Part shown: in pieces, positions 34,632 to 43,943 of the stretch
How the letters are laid out: each line of letters begins with the position of its first letter
How positions within the stretch are numbered: position 1 is the stretch's first letter
NCBI RefSeq assembly: GCF_000516515.1
Contig: NZ_KI911784.1
Span: 4,192,633-4,256,632 of the forward strand
Direction: 5' to 3'
Origin: Chloroflexus sp. Y-396-1
Lineage (GTDB): Bacteria > Chloroflexota > Chloroflexia > Chloroflexales > Chloroflexaceae
Length of the DNA stretch: 64,000 nucleotides
The notes under the pieces: generated by a model
Told to the model about the DNA's origin: nothing
The model's database searches: none
The model's input: the letters and a program-made list of their open reading frames with translations, nothing else
Made by a program: the position numbers and the translations under genes

Positions 34632-35452
34632 AAAAGTCTTGGTGCTTCTCGAGCAATTTCCTCTTCCGCCAATGCAAAATACTCAGGAAGAATCTCGATA
34701 CCAATCGCACGACGGTTCATCCGAAGGGCAACTTTAATAGTTGTGCCAGAACCCATAAACGGATCAAGGACCATATCACCTTCCTGAGTGAAGAGTTTGA
34801 TAAACCACTCAGGGAGAGCCTCTGGAAATACGGCGCTGTGGCGACGGTTTTTCGTTTCGGTTGCCAAATGGAGCACATTCGTTGGATATACCATCTGCCG
34901 ATCCAGCCAGTTTGCTACTCGCTTTCCGAAGCCGCTTCCTACTCTTGAATTATCACGAACCTGATCAGTTTGACTGAGATTCTTGAGCCGTTTATCGGCC
35001 CATTGCCCCATCGGTATCATAACCGCTTCTTGAAACATCTTGAAGCGTCTAGTTTTGTTGAACTGAAGCAGACGTTCCCAGGCATCACGAAACCGATTCG
35101 GCCATTTTCCAGGGTAGCAGTTCTTTTTGTGCCAGATAAACTCCTCTGTCCACAACCATCCCTGTTTGCGCAGCGCAAGGATCAACTCAATAACATACGT
35201 GTGGCGTTCACCATTTTCCGCTTTTTCCTTGATGTTGAGAATGAACGTCCCATCAGGTTTGAGGACTCGTAAGAGTTCTTGACCGATCGGGAGGAACCAT
35301 TCCACATATTCATCAGGATGAATCCCCCCGTATGTGTTTTTACGGCGATCAGCGTAAGGTGGTGAGGTAAAGATAAGATCAACTGAATTGTCTGGTATCT
35401 CTTTCAATACCTCTCGACAATCACCTAAAATGAGCTTCGTGCTTTCGTTCAT
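34628..35452 (-). CDS. Site-specific DNA methyltransferase (N4-cytosine or N6-adenine, beta order)
   Basis: 274 residues from ATG 35452; the frame is open far upstream only as a shadow of sua5. The catalytic motif TSPPYADRR comes first (about residue 30) and the SAM-binding motif DPFMGSGTT last (about residue 235), the permuted beta order. TSPPY with Ser favours N4-cytosine methylation. It protects host DNA from the endonuclease gene that overlaps its end. AT-rich. It begins 43 bp after sua5, so it may be read from the ppc-sua5 operon or from its own promoter. Confidence 0.88.
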   Translation of the reverse strand: MNESTKLILGDCREVLKEIPDNSVDLIFTSPPYADRRKNTYGGIHPDEYVEWFLPIGQELLRVLKPDGTFILNIKEKAENGERHTYVIELILALRKQGWLWTEEFIWHKKNCYPGKWPNRFRDAWERLLQFNKTRRFKMFQEAVMIPMGQWADKRLKNLSQTDQVRDNSRVGSGFGKRVANWLDRQMVYPTNVLHLATETKNRRHSAVFPEALPEWFIKLFTQEGDMVLDPFMGSGTTIKVALRMNRRAIGIEILPEYFALAEEEIAREAPRLL

Positions 35453-35495
35453 AAGTCTTTCAATCCAACACAAATGAAGAACATGATTTCGTATT

Positions 35496-36557
35496 TTATG
35501 CTGTTCTTCCTTCTCCGTCAACCACAATGACCCGCGCCGCTGCCCGACGCAGCCGGTCGCGGAGGGCACGACCCAGGCCGGTATCGTCGAAATCACGGGC
35601 AAACATGCGATCAGGTTGGCGCTCGTCGAGTGCGCGCAGGGCAGCGTAGAGCCGTCGGGCCATTGCCTCTGGATCAGCGATTGGGCCGAGCGATTCGACC
35701 TCTGCCGGTAGATCACGCATGAGCGCCAGGTCTTCCTCGGGTAGAAGCAACCCGATGCGCATGCCGCTGGCAAGTGCTTGTTCGGCCTCGACTCGCAGGT
35801 ACGCTAGTGCGACCTCTGGTCGGCCACTAAAGAGCCATAGCTCGTGATCGGGAGCGTAGTGACGCTCAAGCAGTCCAGGTGAGATCAGACCTTGCATTTC
35901 GTCGGTATCGGTCTTGGACAGACGGTGAATCTGTATCGGGCCAATTGAGGCCGTTAATGTTTCAAGGCTCACTCCGCCAGGACGCAACAGCGTAGGTGGG
36001 CTGGTGGTACAGTCAAGAACCGTCGATTCGATCCCGATTGGGGTCGGGCCGCCATCAATCACGGCAGCGATCCGTCCATCAAGATCGGCCAGCACGTGAT
36101 CGGCTGTCGTTGGGCTGGTATGGCCAAAGCGGTTCGCACTCGGTGCGGCGACCGGTACCCCAGCGGCCTGCAAGAGCGCTCGCGCGACCGGATGGGCAGG
36201 TACGCGCACCGCTACCGTCTCGCGCCCGGCAGTGACCGCGAGCGGCACCTGTGGATGCCGCGGGACAATGAGAGTCAGCGGGCCGGGCCAGAAGGTTGCC
36301 GCCAGTTGCGCCGCCAGTGGCGGGACGCTGGCAGCAACGTGCGGCAGATCACGACGATCGGCCAGATGAACGATCAGGGGATCGCTCGCCGGACGGCCCT
36401 TAGCGATGAAGATGGCCTGTACTGCTTGTTCGTCGAGCGCATGACCACCCAAACCGTAGACTGTCTCGGTTGGGAAGGCGACCAGTTCGCCGCGACGGAT
36501 CAGCGCAGCAGCCAGTTCAATTGCAGTGGGTGATGTATCGAGTCGTTTAGTTTGCAT
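35496..36557 (-). CDS. sua5: L-threonylcarbamoyladenylate synthase, Sua5 type
   Basis: 353 residues. It makes threonylcarbamoyl-AMP from Thr, bicarbonate and ATP for the t6A modification of tRNAs. The YrdC domain shows RRGELVAFPTETVYGLGGHA, KGRPASDPLIVHL, WPGPLTLIV and VAAPSANRFGHTSPT. The Sua5 C-terminal domain follows (SPGLLERHYAPDHELWLF), so it is the long form. Its ATG overlaps the ppc stop (TGATG), indicating translational coupling. The restriction-modification pair lies immediately downstream. Confidence 0.94.
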   Translation of the reverse strand: MQTKRLDTSPTAIELAAALIRRGELVAFPTETVYGLGGHALDEQAVQAIFIAKGRPASDPLIVHLADRRDLPHVAASVPPLAAQLAATFWPGPLTLIVPRHPQVPLAVTAGRETVAVRVPAHPVARALLQAAGVPVAAPSANRFGHTSPTTADHVLADLDGRIAAVIDGGPTPIGIESTVLDCTTSPPTLLRPGGVSLETLTASIGPIQIHRLSKTDTDEMQGLISPGLLERHYAPDHELWLFSGRPEVALAYLRVEAEQALASGMRIGLLLPEEDLALMRDLPAEVESLGPIADPEAMARRLYAALRALDERQPDRMFARDFDDTGLGRALRDRLRRAAARVIVVDGEGRTA

Positions 36558-39358
36558 CAGCCTGTATTCTTCAAGCCTGCTGCGATGCCGTTAATCGACA
36601 TCAGAAGCACTGTTTCCAGTTCAACCTGTTCTTCGGGTGGCGCAGCCCGTAAACGTTTCAGCAACTCGATCTGAATGAAACTTAGCGGATCGATGTACGG
36701 ATTGCGCTGCCGGATCGCTCGTTGCAGAACGGGTTGATGTGCTAAGAGATCGTTCTGTTCGGTGATCTGGCAAATCATCCGTTCAGTGCGCCGGAATTCG
36801 TTCTCAATTTGCCGGAAGATGCGCTCGGCAAGCTGTTGATCTGGTACCAAACCGGCGTAGGCGCGAGCGATGTTCATATCGGCTTTTAACATAATCATCT
36901 GCGCGTTGTCGAGCAGAGTGGTAAAAAACGGCCAGTGGCGGTACATTGTGCGCAGCAGATGCAGATGATTGGGATCGGCTTCGACAAAGGACTCCAGCGC
37001 ACTCCCTAGCCCAAACCAGCCGGGTAGCGTGTGTCGGCTTTGCATCCAGCTAAACACCCACGGAATGGCGCGCAAGTCTTCGATCCGGTCACTCTTACGC
37101 CGCGAGACCGGACGTGATCCGATCCGTAAGCGGTTGAATTCAGCAACCGGAGTTGCGTTGCGAAAATAGATCAGAAAATCAGGGTCTTCGTAGACTAGAC
37201 TTCGATAGACAACCCGTGCCGTTTCGGCCATGCGCTCCATTGCGGCAACCCACTCTGGTTCGGGGTGGCGAGCCATGCCGGGGAAACCGGCGCGGAGCAC
37301 TGCATTCACCACCTGTTCAAGATGACGATGAGCGGTGCGCGGATCGAGATAGCGATCTGAAATCATCTCACCCTGATCGGTCACTTTAATCTGACCGTGG
37401 AGCGTACCCGGCGGTTGGGCCAGAATCGCCTGACCAGCCGGGCCACCGCCGCGCCCAACGGCGCCACCCCGACCGTGGAACAGTCGTAAACGGACACCGT
37501 GCCGGTCTGTGACTGCTGTCAATTCAACCTGTGCCCGGTAGAGTGCCCAGTTTGCGGCGACAAAGCCACCCTCTTTGTTGCTATCGGAATAACCGAGCAT
37601 CACCTCTTGCAGGTTATCGCGCAGCGCCAGATGTTCGCGGTACACCGGCAATTGCAGCAATTCGTCGAGCAAGAGTGGTGCCCGTTGTAAGTCTTCACCG
37701 GTCTCGAACAGTGGCACGATATTCAACTGACTGTATTGGCCGGGCTGATACAAACCGGCATCACGGCAGAAGAGCAAGACGGCCAGCAGATCACTGACTT
37801 GGCTGGTGGTTGAGATGATGTAGGTCTGAAAAATCTCGGGATCGAGCTGTTCGCTAATCGCCGCCATGACGCGAAATGTTTCCACCGTCTCTGCCGTTGC
37901 CGGGCTCAGGTGGCTGAGGCGACTGGGAGTGAGTGGACGAGGTCGTCGAATTTCGACACTCAGCACTGCCACTCGTTCAGCTTCATCGAGGGCTTCATAG
38001 TTACTCACGACACCGGCGGCAGCCAGGATTTCACTCAGCGCAGTGGTATGCCGACTCGCGTGCTGGCGAACGTCAAGGGTGGCGGTGTGCAGACGAAAGG
38101 CAGCTACATTTGTGCGGACATCGCGGAGCAGGCCATCGGCAATTAAGGCGCCACCATTGTTGCGCAGACTGGCATCGATCAGATCGAGATCGGCTAACAG
38201 TTCACGACTATGGTAGTAGATGTCGCGCATGCGCGGTGGCTGCGGATCGGCCCCCCAACGAGGCGTATGATGTAACGTGTAGTGCAGTGTTTTCTGCAAG
38301 CGGGCTTGAATGAAGTGACATAATTGACGGTACGGTTCGCAGCGGTAATGTGGGTTGAGCGTTGCCGCCGCATCAGGCATCAGTTCACGGTACTCGGCAA
38401 TCCGGTCGATGATCACAGTATCAACCTTCACCTGCTGTACCGACTGACTGAGATCGGTAATCAGGCGATCAAGGCATCCAATCAGATAACGCAGCATTGC
38501 GCTGCGCATCAGACGTACCGTCTCGACCGTGACTTCTGGTGTCACAAAGGGATTGCCATCGCGGTCACCACCCATCCAGCTTCCGAAGCGGAGGAAGGGC
38601 GGCAGATGCCACTGATGGTCGGGGTACGCGGCAGTAAGCGCCTCGGCAGTCTCACGGTAAAGGAGTGGCAACAGGTCCCAGAGCACCGTCTGAAAATAAA
38701 ACAGGCCGTTCTCGACCTCATCGAGCACTGAGGGTCGCCGGTTCCGAACATCATCACTCTGCCAGAGACCAACGATTTCGCGTTCGATGGCCGTGATAGC
38801 GGCCTGACGGTCAGCCGGTAAAACTAGCCGCTCCCCGAGTGTCAGATCGATCAGCCTATCGAAGATGCGGCGCAGCTTGATCAAAATTGTTCGCCGTCGT
38901 GACTCGGTGGGATGTGCGGTAAGCACCGGCATAATGAGGGCGTGATCCAGCCATTCCTGGATTGCCGCTGGCGGTACTCCATGTTGCTTTAGCAAGTGGA
39001 TAGCGTCGGCAATGCTCTCGGCGCGGGGCGCAGGGGCATGACGAACATCGCGGGCGCGCAGCGCACGGAGACGTTCAACCCCTTCGGCCAGATTGACCAA
39101 ACCGAAATAGAGGGTAAATGCTTTGACCAGACTTTGTAACTGTGAGAGGCTGAGGTCAGCGATCAGGCGCGGCAGGGCATCGGGATCGGTTTGCGTAGGA
39201 GCATTACGCAATTCCTTAGCCATACGGCGCACTTGTTCAACGAGGTTCAGCGTTGCTTCACCGTGCTGTCCGGTGATCACCCGACCAAGAATATCACCCA
39301 GCGCTCGGATGTTTGCCGACAGCAGATCATGTTCAATACCGGTCGTTCGTCCGCTCAT
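36557..39358 (-). CDS. ppc: Phosphoenolpyruvate carboxylase
   Basis: 933 residues, the usual bacterial length. It adds bicarbonate to PEP to give oxaloacetate, replenishing C4 acids; in this organism it may complement the 3-HP bi-cycle. Both signature regions are intact: VLTAHPTESRRRTILIKL with the catalytic His, and GYSDSNKEGGFVAANW. FHGRGGAVGRGGGP and the active-site region IPWVFSWMQSRHTLPGWFG are present, and the C-terminus ends NTG, as usual for the effector-binding end. It starts 4 bp after a phosphatase gene and overlaps sua5. Confidence 0.96.
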   Translation of the reverse strand: MSGRTTGIEHDLLSANIRALGDILGRVITGQHGEATLNLVEQVRRMAKELRNAPTQTDPDALPRLIADLSLSQLQSLVKAFTLYFGLVNLAEGVERLRALRARDVRHAPAPRAESIADAIHLLKQHGVPPAAIQEWLDHALIMPVLTAHPTESRRRTILIKLRRIFDRLIDLTLGERLVLPADRQAAITAIEREIVGLWQSDDVRNRRPSVLDEVENGLFYFQTVLWDLLPLLYRETAEALTAAYPDHQWHLPPFLRFGSWMGGDRDGNPFVTPEVTVETVRLMRSAMLRYLIGCLDRLITDLSQSVQQVKVDTVIIDRIAEYRELMPDAAATLNPHYRCEPYRQLCHFIQARLQKTLHYTLHHTPRWGADPQPPRMRDIYYHSRELLADLDLIDASLRNNGGALIADGLLRDVRTNVAAFRLHTATLDVRQHASRHTTALSEILAAAGVVSNYEALDEAERVAVLSVEIRRPRPLTPSRLSHLSPATAETVETFRVMAAISEQLDPEIFQTYIISTTSQVSDLLAVLLFCRDAGLYQPGQYSQLNIVPLFETGEDLQRAPLLLDELLQLPVYREHLALRDNLQEVMLGYSDSNKEGGFVAANWALYRAQVELTAVTDRHGVRLRLFHGRGGAVGRGGGPAGQAILAQPPGTLHGQIKVTDQGEMISDRYLDPRTAHRHLEQVVNAVLRAGFPGMARHPEPEWVAAMERMAETARVVYRSLVYEDPDFLIYFRNATPVAEFNRLRIGSRPVSRRKSDRIEDLRAIPWVFSWMQSRHTLPGWFGLGSALESFVEADPNHLHLLRTMYRHWPFFTTLLDNAQMIMLKADMNIARAYAGLVPDQQLAERIFRQIENEFRRTERMICQITEQNDLLAHQPVLQRAIRQRNPYIDPLSFIQIELLKRLRAAPPEEQVELETVLLMSINGIAAGLKNTG

Positions 39359-39362
39359 ACGT

Positions 39363-39992
39363 CTACTCGCCGCCTTCTACCACCAGGTCTTCAAGGTGGG
39401 CGACATCGTTCATCCGTAATAGCCGCCAGCCACTTCGCCCGCGGACGATTTCGCTCAACGAACCATTGTCGAGCCATAATTTACCGAAGTTTGCCAGATC
39501 AAGACCGATAATATGACAAAATAATGCCCGAATCGAGCCACCGTGCGAGACCACGATAATCGTTTCACCTGTCCGGTGGGCTGCCTCGATCTGCGCGAAA
39601 GCTCGCAACACTCTTGCCTGGAGTTGGGCATAACTTTCACCACCGAGACGAACGGTACGCGCCGGGTCACGGTCGTACTCTCGCATATGGTCAGGGAACC
39701 GTTGATACAGCTCCGTTGGCGTTAATCCTTGCCACAATCCGACATCAATCTCACGCAGATCGGGCATTGCAATCGGGCGGAGACGAACATACTCGCCGAT
39801 GATCTCGGCAGTTTCCCAGGCGCGGGGCAGATCGCTACTGTAGAGTGCCACCGCCCCACTGCGAGCCAGGCGCTGTCCTGCCCGACGTGCCTGTTCGCGT
39901 CCACGCTCGTTGAGCGGGATTGGCGCCTGGCCCTGATATTGCAATGTTCGATTCCACGGCGTCTCGCCGTGTCGCACGAAAATCAGACGCAT
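39363..39992 (-). CDS. Histidine phosphatase family protein
   Basis: 209 residues. The phosphohistidine site LIFVRHGETPWNR is at the N-terminus, LYSSDLPRAWETAEII follows, and VVSHGGSIRALF carries the second His. The family includes cofactor-dependent phosphoglycerate mutases, alpha-ribazole phosphatases and general phosphatases; the length and sequence do not decide between them. It is the first gene of a tight operon with ppc and sua5 (4-bp gap). Confidence 0.9.
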   Translation of the reverse strand: MRLIFVRHGETPWNRTLQYQGQAPIPLNERGREQARRAGQRLARSGAVALYSSDLPRAWETAEIIGEYVRLRPIAMPDLREIDVGLWQGLTPTELYQRFPDHMREYDRDPARTVRLGGESYAQLQARVLRAFAQIEAAHRTGETIIVVSHGGSIRALFCHIIGLDLANFGKLWLDNGSLSEIVRGRSGWRLLRMNDVAHLEDLVVEGGE

Positions 39993-40031
39993 AGCTTCTA
40001 TAAGAGCGACGCAGCGCCGCCGTCTGTTTGA

Positions 40032-41171
40032 TCAGCGCACCAGTTCACGGCTGATCACCAGGCGCTGAATCTCACTCGTTCCCTCATAAATCTCCGTAAT
40101 CTTGGCATCACGGAAGAAGCGTTCTACCGGATATTCCTTTGAATAGCCATTCGATCCGTGGAGTTGCACGGCCTTGGTGGCGACCCACATTGCCGTCTCT
40201 GACGCAAAGAGTTTCGCCATTGAAGCATCTTTGATAAAGTCAAGGCCCTGATCTTTACGCCAGGCAGCTTCGTAGGTGAGCAGCCGTGCAGCCTTAATGC
40301 GGGTAGCCATATCGGCCAGCGTAAAGCCCACCGCTTGGAATTCGTAAATCGGTTTGCCGAACTGTTCACGTACCTTGCTGTATTCGAGGGCCGCCTCGAA
40401 TGCCCCCTGCGCAATCCCGACTGCTTGTGCGGCAATACCGATTCGTCCGGCGTTGAGGATGGTCATCGCGATTTTGAAACCCTGACCTTCTTCACCGAGG
40501 CGGCGCCACGCCGGTAGACGGTAATTGTCATACGCCATCTGGCAGCTATGGGCGCTGCGAATACCCAGCTTGTTTTCAACCTTGACCACGCGACATCCGG
40601 GAGCGTGGGTGTCGACCAGGAAGGCAGTAATTCCTTTGGTACCTTTGCTCGGATCGGTCATTGCCATCAGAATGATAGTATCGGCGTGATCGCCGTTAGT
40701 CACCCAATTCTTCACCCCGTTGATGATATAGTAATCGCCATCACGCACGGCAGTGGTGCGCTGAGCGGCAGCATCCGACCCAGCACCCGGTTCGCTGAGC
40801 GAGAACGCACCGAGCATCCGACCGCTAGCGAGTGGTGTCAACAACTCACGCTTTTGCTCTTCGGTGCCAAACTTCTCGATCCCGTAGCAAACCAGCGAGT
40901 TATTCACCGAGGCGATCACGCCCAGCGATGGATCGACCCGCGACAATTCCTCGATCACGATCGCATACGAGACATAATCCATCCCGGCGCCGCCATATTC
41001 CTCGCTGACGGCAACCCCCATCAGGCCGAGTTCACCCATCTTGCGTACCAGCTCGGTCGGCCAGCGGGCATGTTCGTCTCGCTCGGCGACGGTTGGTTTG
41101 ACCTCTTTCTCGGCAAACTGCCGCACCATGTCGCGCAGCATCAGTTGATCTTCGGTAAGCTGGAATTCCAT
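40032..41171 (-). CDS. Acyl-CoA dehydrogenase
   Basis: 379 residues. An FAD enzyme that oxidises acyl-CoA to enoyl-CoA and passes electrons to ETF. The three-domain build is complete: [47 protein letters not shown] in the middle, and the catalytic Glu in [18 protein letters not shown] at the end. The short-chain/butyryl-CoA type is the best fit. It follows a hydrolase gene by 60 bp. A role in fatty acid or branched-chain acid breakdown is likely; the chain length is not determined. Confidence 0.93.
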   Translation of the reverse strand: MEFQLTEDQLMLRDMVRQFAEKEVKPTVAERDEHARWPTELVRKMGELGLMGVAVSEEYGGAGMDYVSYAIVIEELSRVDPSLGVIASVNNSLVCYGIEKFGTEEQKRELLTPLASGRMLGAFSLSEPGAGSDAAAQRTTAVRDGDYYIINGVKNWVTNGDHADTIILMAMTDPSKGTKGITAFLVDTHAPGCRVVKVENKLGIRSAHSCQMAYDNYRLPAWRRLGEEGQGFKIAMTILNAGRIGIAAQAVGIAQGAFEAALEYSKVREQFGKPIYEFQAVGFTLADMATRIKAARLLTYEAAWRKDQGLDFIKDASMAKLFASETAMWVATKAVQLHGSNGYSKEYPVERFFRDAKITEIYEGTSEIQRLVISRELVR

Positions 41172-41231
41172 GATCGCCTCCTCGGTATATGTATTGTCCT
41201 TCTATTGACCGCTGTTTTCATTCTACGTGAG

Positions 41232-42002
41232 CTACTTATTGCAGGCAAGCAGCAGGTGTGAAAGCTGATCACACAGTCGGTCAGGCGCTTCCAACATCGG
41301 CATGTGACCAACGTTGGTCATAAGATGATGTGCAACACCAAGCCCAGCCGCCAGCTCGGCGCCGAGTTTTGGTGGCGTCAGTCGATCTTCAGTTCCGGTG
41401 ATCACCAGCGCCGGACAACGAATTTCAGCAAGTCGTGAACGGAGATCAAAACCGTCACAGGCGCGGAGATCGGCCAGTAAGAGTGCCGGATCGAGCGCGG
41501 TGTATTCGGCCAGGGCATCGGTGATCAGGTCGGGGCTAGCCGTTGGGCTGAATAACCAGTTGACCAGCGTTGCGATCGCTTCACGGCGCGCCGGGAGATC
41601 ACCGGCCAGACCGGTGAGTAGCGCCGGAGCAACACGCAAACGGGCTGCGGTGCTCACCAATCCCAGCCCGGCCACCATGTGCGGCGCAGTCAATGCCATC
41701 TGCAATGCGATGGCGCCACCCATTGAATGACCGACGACAAGTGCCGGTGGTAGTTCAAGGGCCTGGTGCAAGGAAACCACGTGCGTGGCATAGTCGGCAA
41801 TAGAAATCGGCTCGCACGCCGGCGACCGCCCATGGCCGGGCAGATCAACCGCGATCATCTGGATGGTCGGTGGCAACAGGGCAAACAATCGTCCCCAATG
41901 CCGACTACTGCCACCGGCGCCGTGAATAAAGATAAGCGGCAGCCCGCTTGCGCCACGTCGCATCACAAATAACTTGCCAGTTGTCGTGGTTATGAGTGGC
42001 AT
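41232..42002 (-). CDS. Alpha/beta hydrolase
   Basis: 256 residues with the full triad: Ser in VVGHSMGGAIAL, Asp in VITGTEDRLTPP and His in TNVGHMPMLEAP. The HGAGGSSRHW oxyanion loop is near the start. The family covers esterases, lactonases and MenH-like enzymes; nothing decides the substrate. Its ATG overlaps the stop of the pterin dehydratase gene (TGATG), so the two are coupled. Confidence 0.9.
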   Translation of the reverse strand: MPLITTTTGKLFVMRRGASGLPLIFIHGAGGSSRHWGRLFALLPPTIQMIAVDLPGHGRSPACEPISIADYATHVVSLHQALELPPALVVGHSMGGAIALQMALTAPHMVAGLGLVSTAARLRVAPALLTGLAGDLPARREAIATLVNWLFSPTASPDLITDALAEYTALDPALLLADLRACDGFDLRSRLAEIRCPALVITGTEDRLTPPKLGAELAAGLGVAHHLMTNVGHMPMLEAPDRLCDQLSHLLLACNK

Positions 42003-42283
42003 CAGCCCATGATCTCATCAATGGCAGCCGCTAACGCAAAGTCTTTCTCGGTTAATCCTCCTGCATCGTGCGTGGTCAGTGCCAGCCGTACCCGATTATA
42101 CCGAATATCAATGTCGGGATGATGGCCGGCTGCCTCAGCCAGAAATGCAACGTGGGTCACGAAGGCAATCGCAGCGGGGAAGTTAGCCAGGCGAAAAGTA
42201 CGAACGATCTCGTTATTCTCAAGGCTCCAATCTGGACGTTGTGCTAAATGCTCGGCGATCTCGGCATCACTTAGACGCGGCAT
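42002..42283 (-). CDS. Pterin-4a-carbinolamine dehydratase
   Basis: 93 residues, the normal size. PCD regenerates the pterin cofactor of aromatic amino acid hydroxylases by dehydrating the 4a-hydroxy form. The active-site region is AEAAGHHPDIDIRYNRVRLAL with the His pair, followed by HDAGGLTEKDFALA. In bacteria without such hydroxylases it may serve in folate or molybdopterin metabolism. Coupled to the hydrolase gene downstream. Confidence 0.93.
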   Translation of the reverse strand: MPRLSDAEIAEHLAQRPDWSLENNEIVRTFRLANFPAAIAFVTHVAFLAEAAGHHPDIDIRYNRVRLALTTHDAGGLTEKDFALAAAIDEIMG

Positions 42284-42740
42284 AGCGGTTTACACTCCTT
42301 ATACTACAAGAACACGCTGTAAAGAAGACAACAGGCTATCAGCACTGTGTATGATACCACAGAGTGGTTGTCACATCGGTTAGGTTTTCTACAACCTGGA
42401 GATGCAGGGGTTTCAGTGCATGGGTTGTGAAGTATACCTATACCCATACGGACCTAAGTGCCTATCCGGACAATTCGTTGTCTTTCGACCATGCGTGAAA
42501 CACGGCTCACCACTAAGTTCGCTCTCTACCGAACTGCTGTAATGGGATCACGCTGATGTCCCTGTCATTGTCACGGATAGGGTACGGCGCCGATAATGGC
42601 GATCGGATCGCCACCGTTGGTACGAACATTCCACCCGAATACCCACCATTGAACGTATCGATGGGATGGACAGGCCAATGGCGGTGACACGGACTATTGC
42701 CAGCCAGGAAAAACCTGTTGAGAAACCCTATTCGCAGCCC
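42284..42740. other. Gene-free spacer, 457 bp
   Basis: No coding frame, RNA gene, terminator or repeat of the families above is recognised here. Confidence 0.5.
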
Positions 42741-43493
42741 CTACTGTCTAAGCAGTTGCCGGATCAGGCTGGCAAAGTTCTCGAATGGCAAGGCGCCACG
42801 CACAATTTGACCGTTGATAATGAAGTTGGGGGTTGAGTTGATACCTAGTCGCGTTGCTGTCTCGATCTCGGCGATAATCGTCGCTTCAGTCGTTGGATCG
42901 TCGAGGCAGGTCGTCAATTGATCGGTATCGATGCCTAACCCGCCAGCCAGTTCGATCAAGACAGCCCGATCACGGCGTGGGACACCGCCCCACTCGACAC
43001 CGTGGCTCTGGAAGAGCTGCTCGTACATCGGCCAGAACTGATTCTGCGCAGCCGCGCAGTGGGCAACACTGGCTGCTAGTACTGCCGAAGGGTGGATCGA
43101 TGTCAGCGGAAAGTCGCGAACCACCAGCCTGACGAGGCCGGTCTCGACGAATTCACGGATCAGGCGTGGCCGGGTTTCACTGACAAAGCGGGCACAGAAC
43201 GGGCATTCGTAGTCGGTGAATTCGATCATCAACACTGGAGCGTTCGGATCACCCAAAGCCCGCGGATCATTAGCGGTCAGATTGAGGAACTCGACCAGGT
43301 CAATCGGCGGCGAAGGCGTTACCGTCGGCCGGCGTAATTCATCTGGTACTGGCGGCACTGTCGGTAGACCCTGGAGGGTAAGTTGGGTCTGACGAAGTTC
43401 TACTGCTGAACGAGTTGGTACTGGTGGCGCAACACTGCCACAACCGGTAATCAGGAGGATGAGCACGATGGCAAAGTGTTTAATCAACTGCAT
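42741..43493 (-). CDS. DsbA-like thioredoxin-fold lipoprotein (intact CPFC)
   Basis: 250 residues from ATG 43493, which begins a clear lipoprotein signal (FAIVLILLITGCGS). A Pro-rich linker leads to a DsbA-type domain: RALGDPNAPVLMIEFTDYE, the CPFC active site, LVVRDFPLTSIHPSA, QNQFWPMYEQLFQ, and the cis-Pro region INSTPNFIINGQ. It would oxidise, reduce or isomerise disulfides of exported proteins on the outer face of the membrane. It is the paralogue used to interpret the TGA-interrupted gene at 6576-7340, with which it aligns without gaps around the active site. Confidence 0.92.
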   Translation of the reverse strand: MQLIKHFAIVLILLITGCGSVAPPVPTRSAVELRQTQLTLQGLPTVPPVPDELRRPTVTPSPPIDLVEFLNLTANDPRALGDPNAPVLMIEFTDYECPFCARFVSETRPRLIREFVETGLVRLVVRDFPLTSIHPSAVLAASVAHCAAAQNQFWPMYEQLFQSHGVEWGGVPRRDRAVLIELAGGLGIDTDQLTTCLDDPTTEATIIAEIETATRLGINSTPNFIINGQIVRGALPFENFASLIRQLLRQ

Positions 43494-43664
43494 AGGTTTG
43501 AAGAAAAAGACAGGAACATAGCTGCACTTCTTCTGCACCCAACCCTGGGTGAGGAAGAGCAAGAAAGGTAACTGTTAGTATTTATATCCGCATCAAGCGG
43601 TGGCGTCAACTCACCTGACTGTACTATTAAGGGTTTTCAACGTTTCTGGATTATTGTTTCCTGG

Positions 43665-43690
43665 AAGCGCGGGCCGCTGGCCCGCACCCT
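43665..43690. repeat. REP-like element
   Basis: GCGCGGGCC, GCT, GGCCCGCACCC: a copy of the common REP type, just upstream of the MITE-like element. Confidence 0.75.
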
Positions 43691-43711
43691 TGATGAAAAG
43701 AACGTTGAGTG

Positions 43712-43913
43712 CACTGCAAAAACTTACCACGGAGCACACAGAGTACACAGAGCGTGTAAGGTTTATGAATAATATGAGTAAAAGGGTGATTTTTCAACCT
43801 TTTAAGGCATATAAGAAAAATTTTTACGCTCTATTTTGGACAGAAGATAAACCTATCTTTAGTCTCTGTGATCTCTGTGGTCTCTGTGGTGAGACGATGA
43901 CCTTTTTGCAGTG
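43712..43913. mobile_element. 202-bp MITE-like element with terminal inverted repeats
   Basis: CACTGCAAAAA (43712-43722) and TTTTTGCAGTG (43903-43913) are exact inverted repeats. Just inside them lie CCACGGAGCACACAGAG on the left and CTCTGTGGTCTCTGTGG on the right, a second, imperfect inverted pair. The core is strongly AT-rich, unlike its surroundings. The inner motif is related to the hairpin array at 33.1-33.9 kb. No clear target-site duplication is visible. A frame of 104 codons through it is not a credible gene. Confidence 0.6.
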
Positions 43914-43943
43914 AAGTCACCTCTGAAAACTCCGTCTGCTCTA

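Noticed and set aside
43600-43914. 104-codon plus-strand frame over the MITE-like element
   Set aside because: It runs from a REP through both inverted ends; composition changes with the repeat and no domain is seen.
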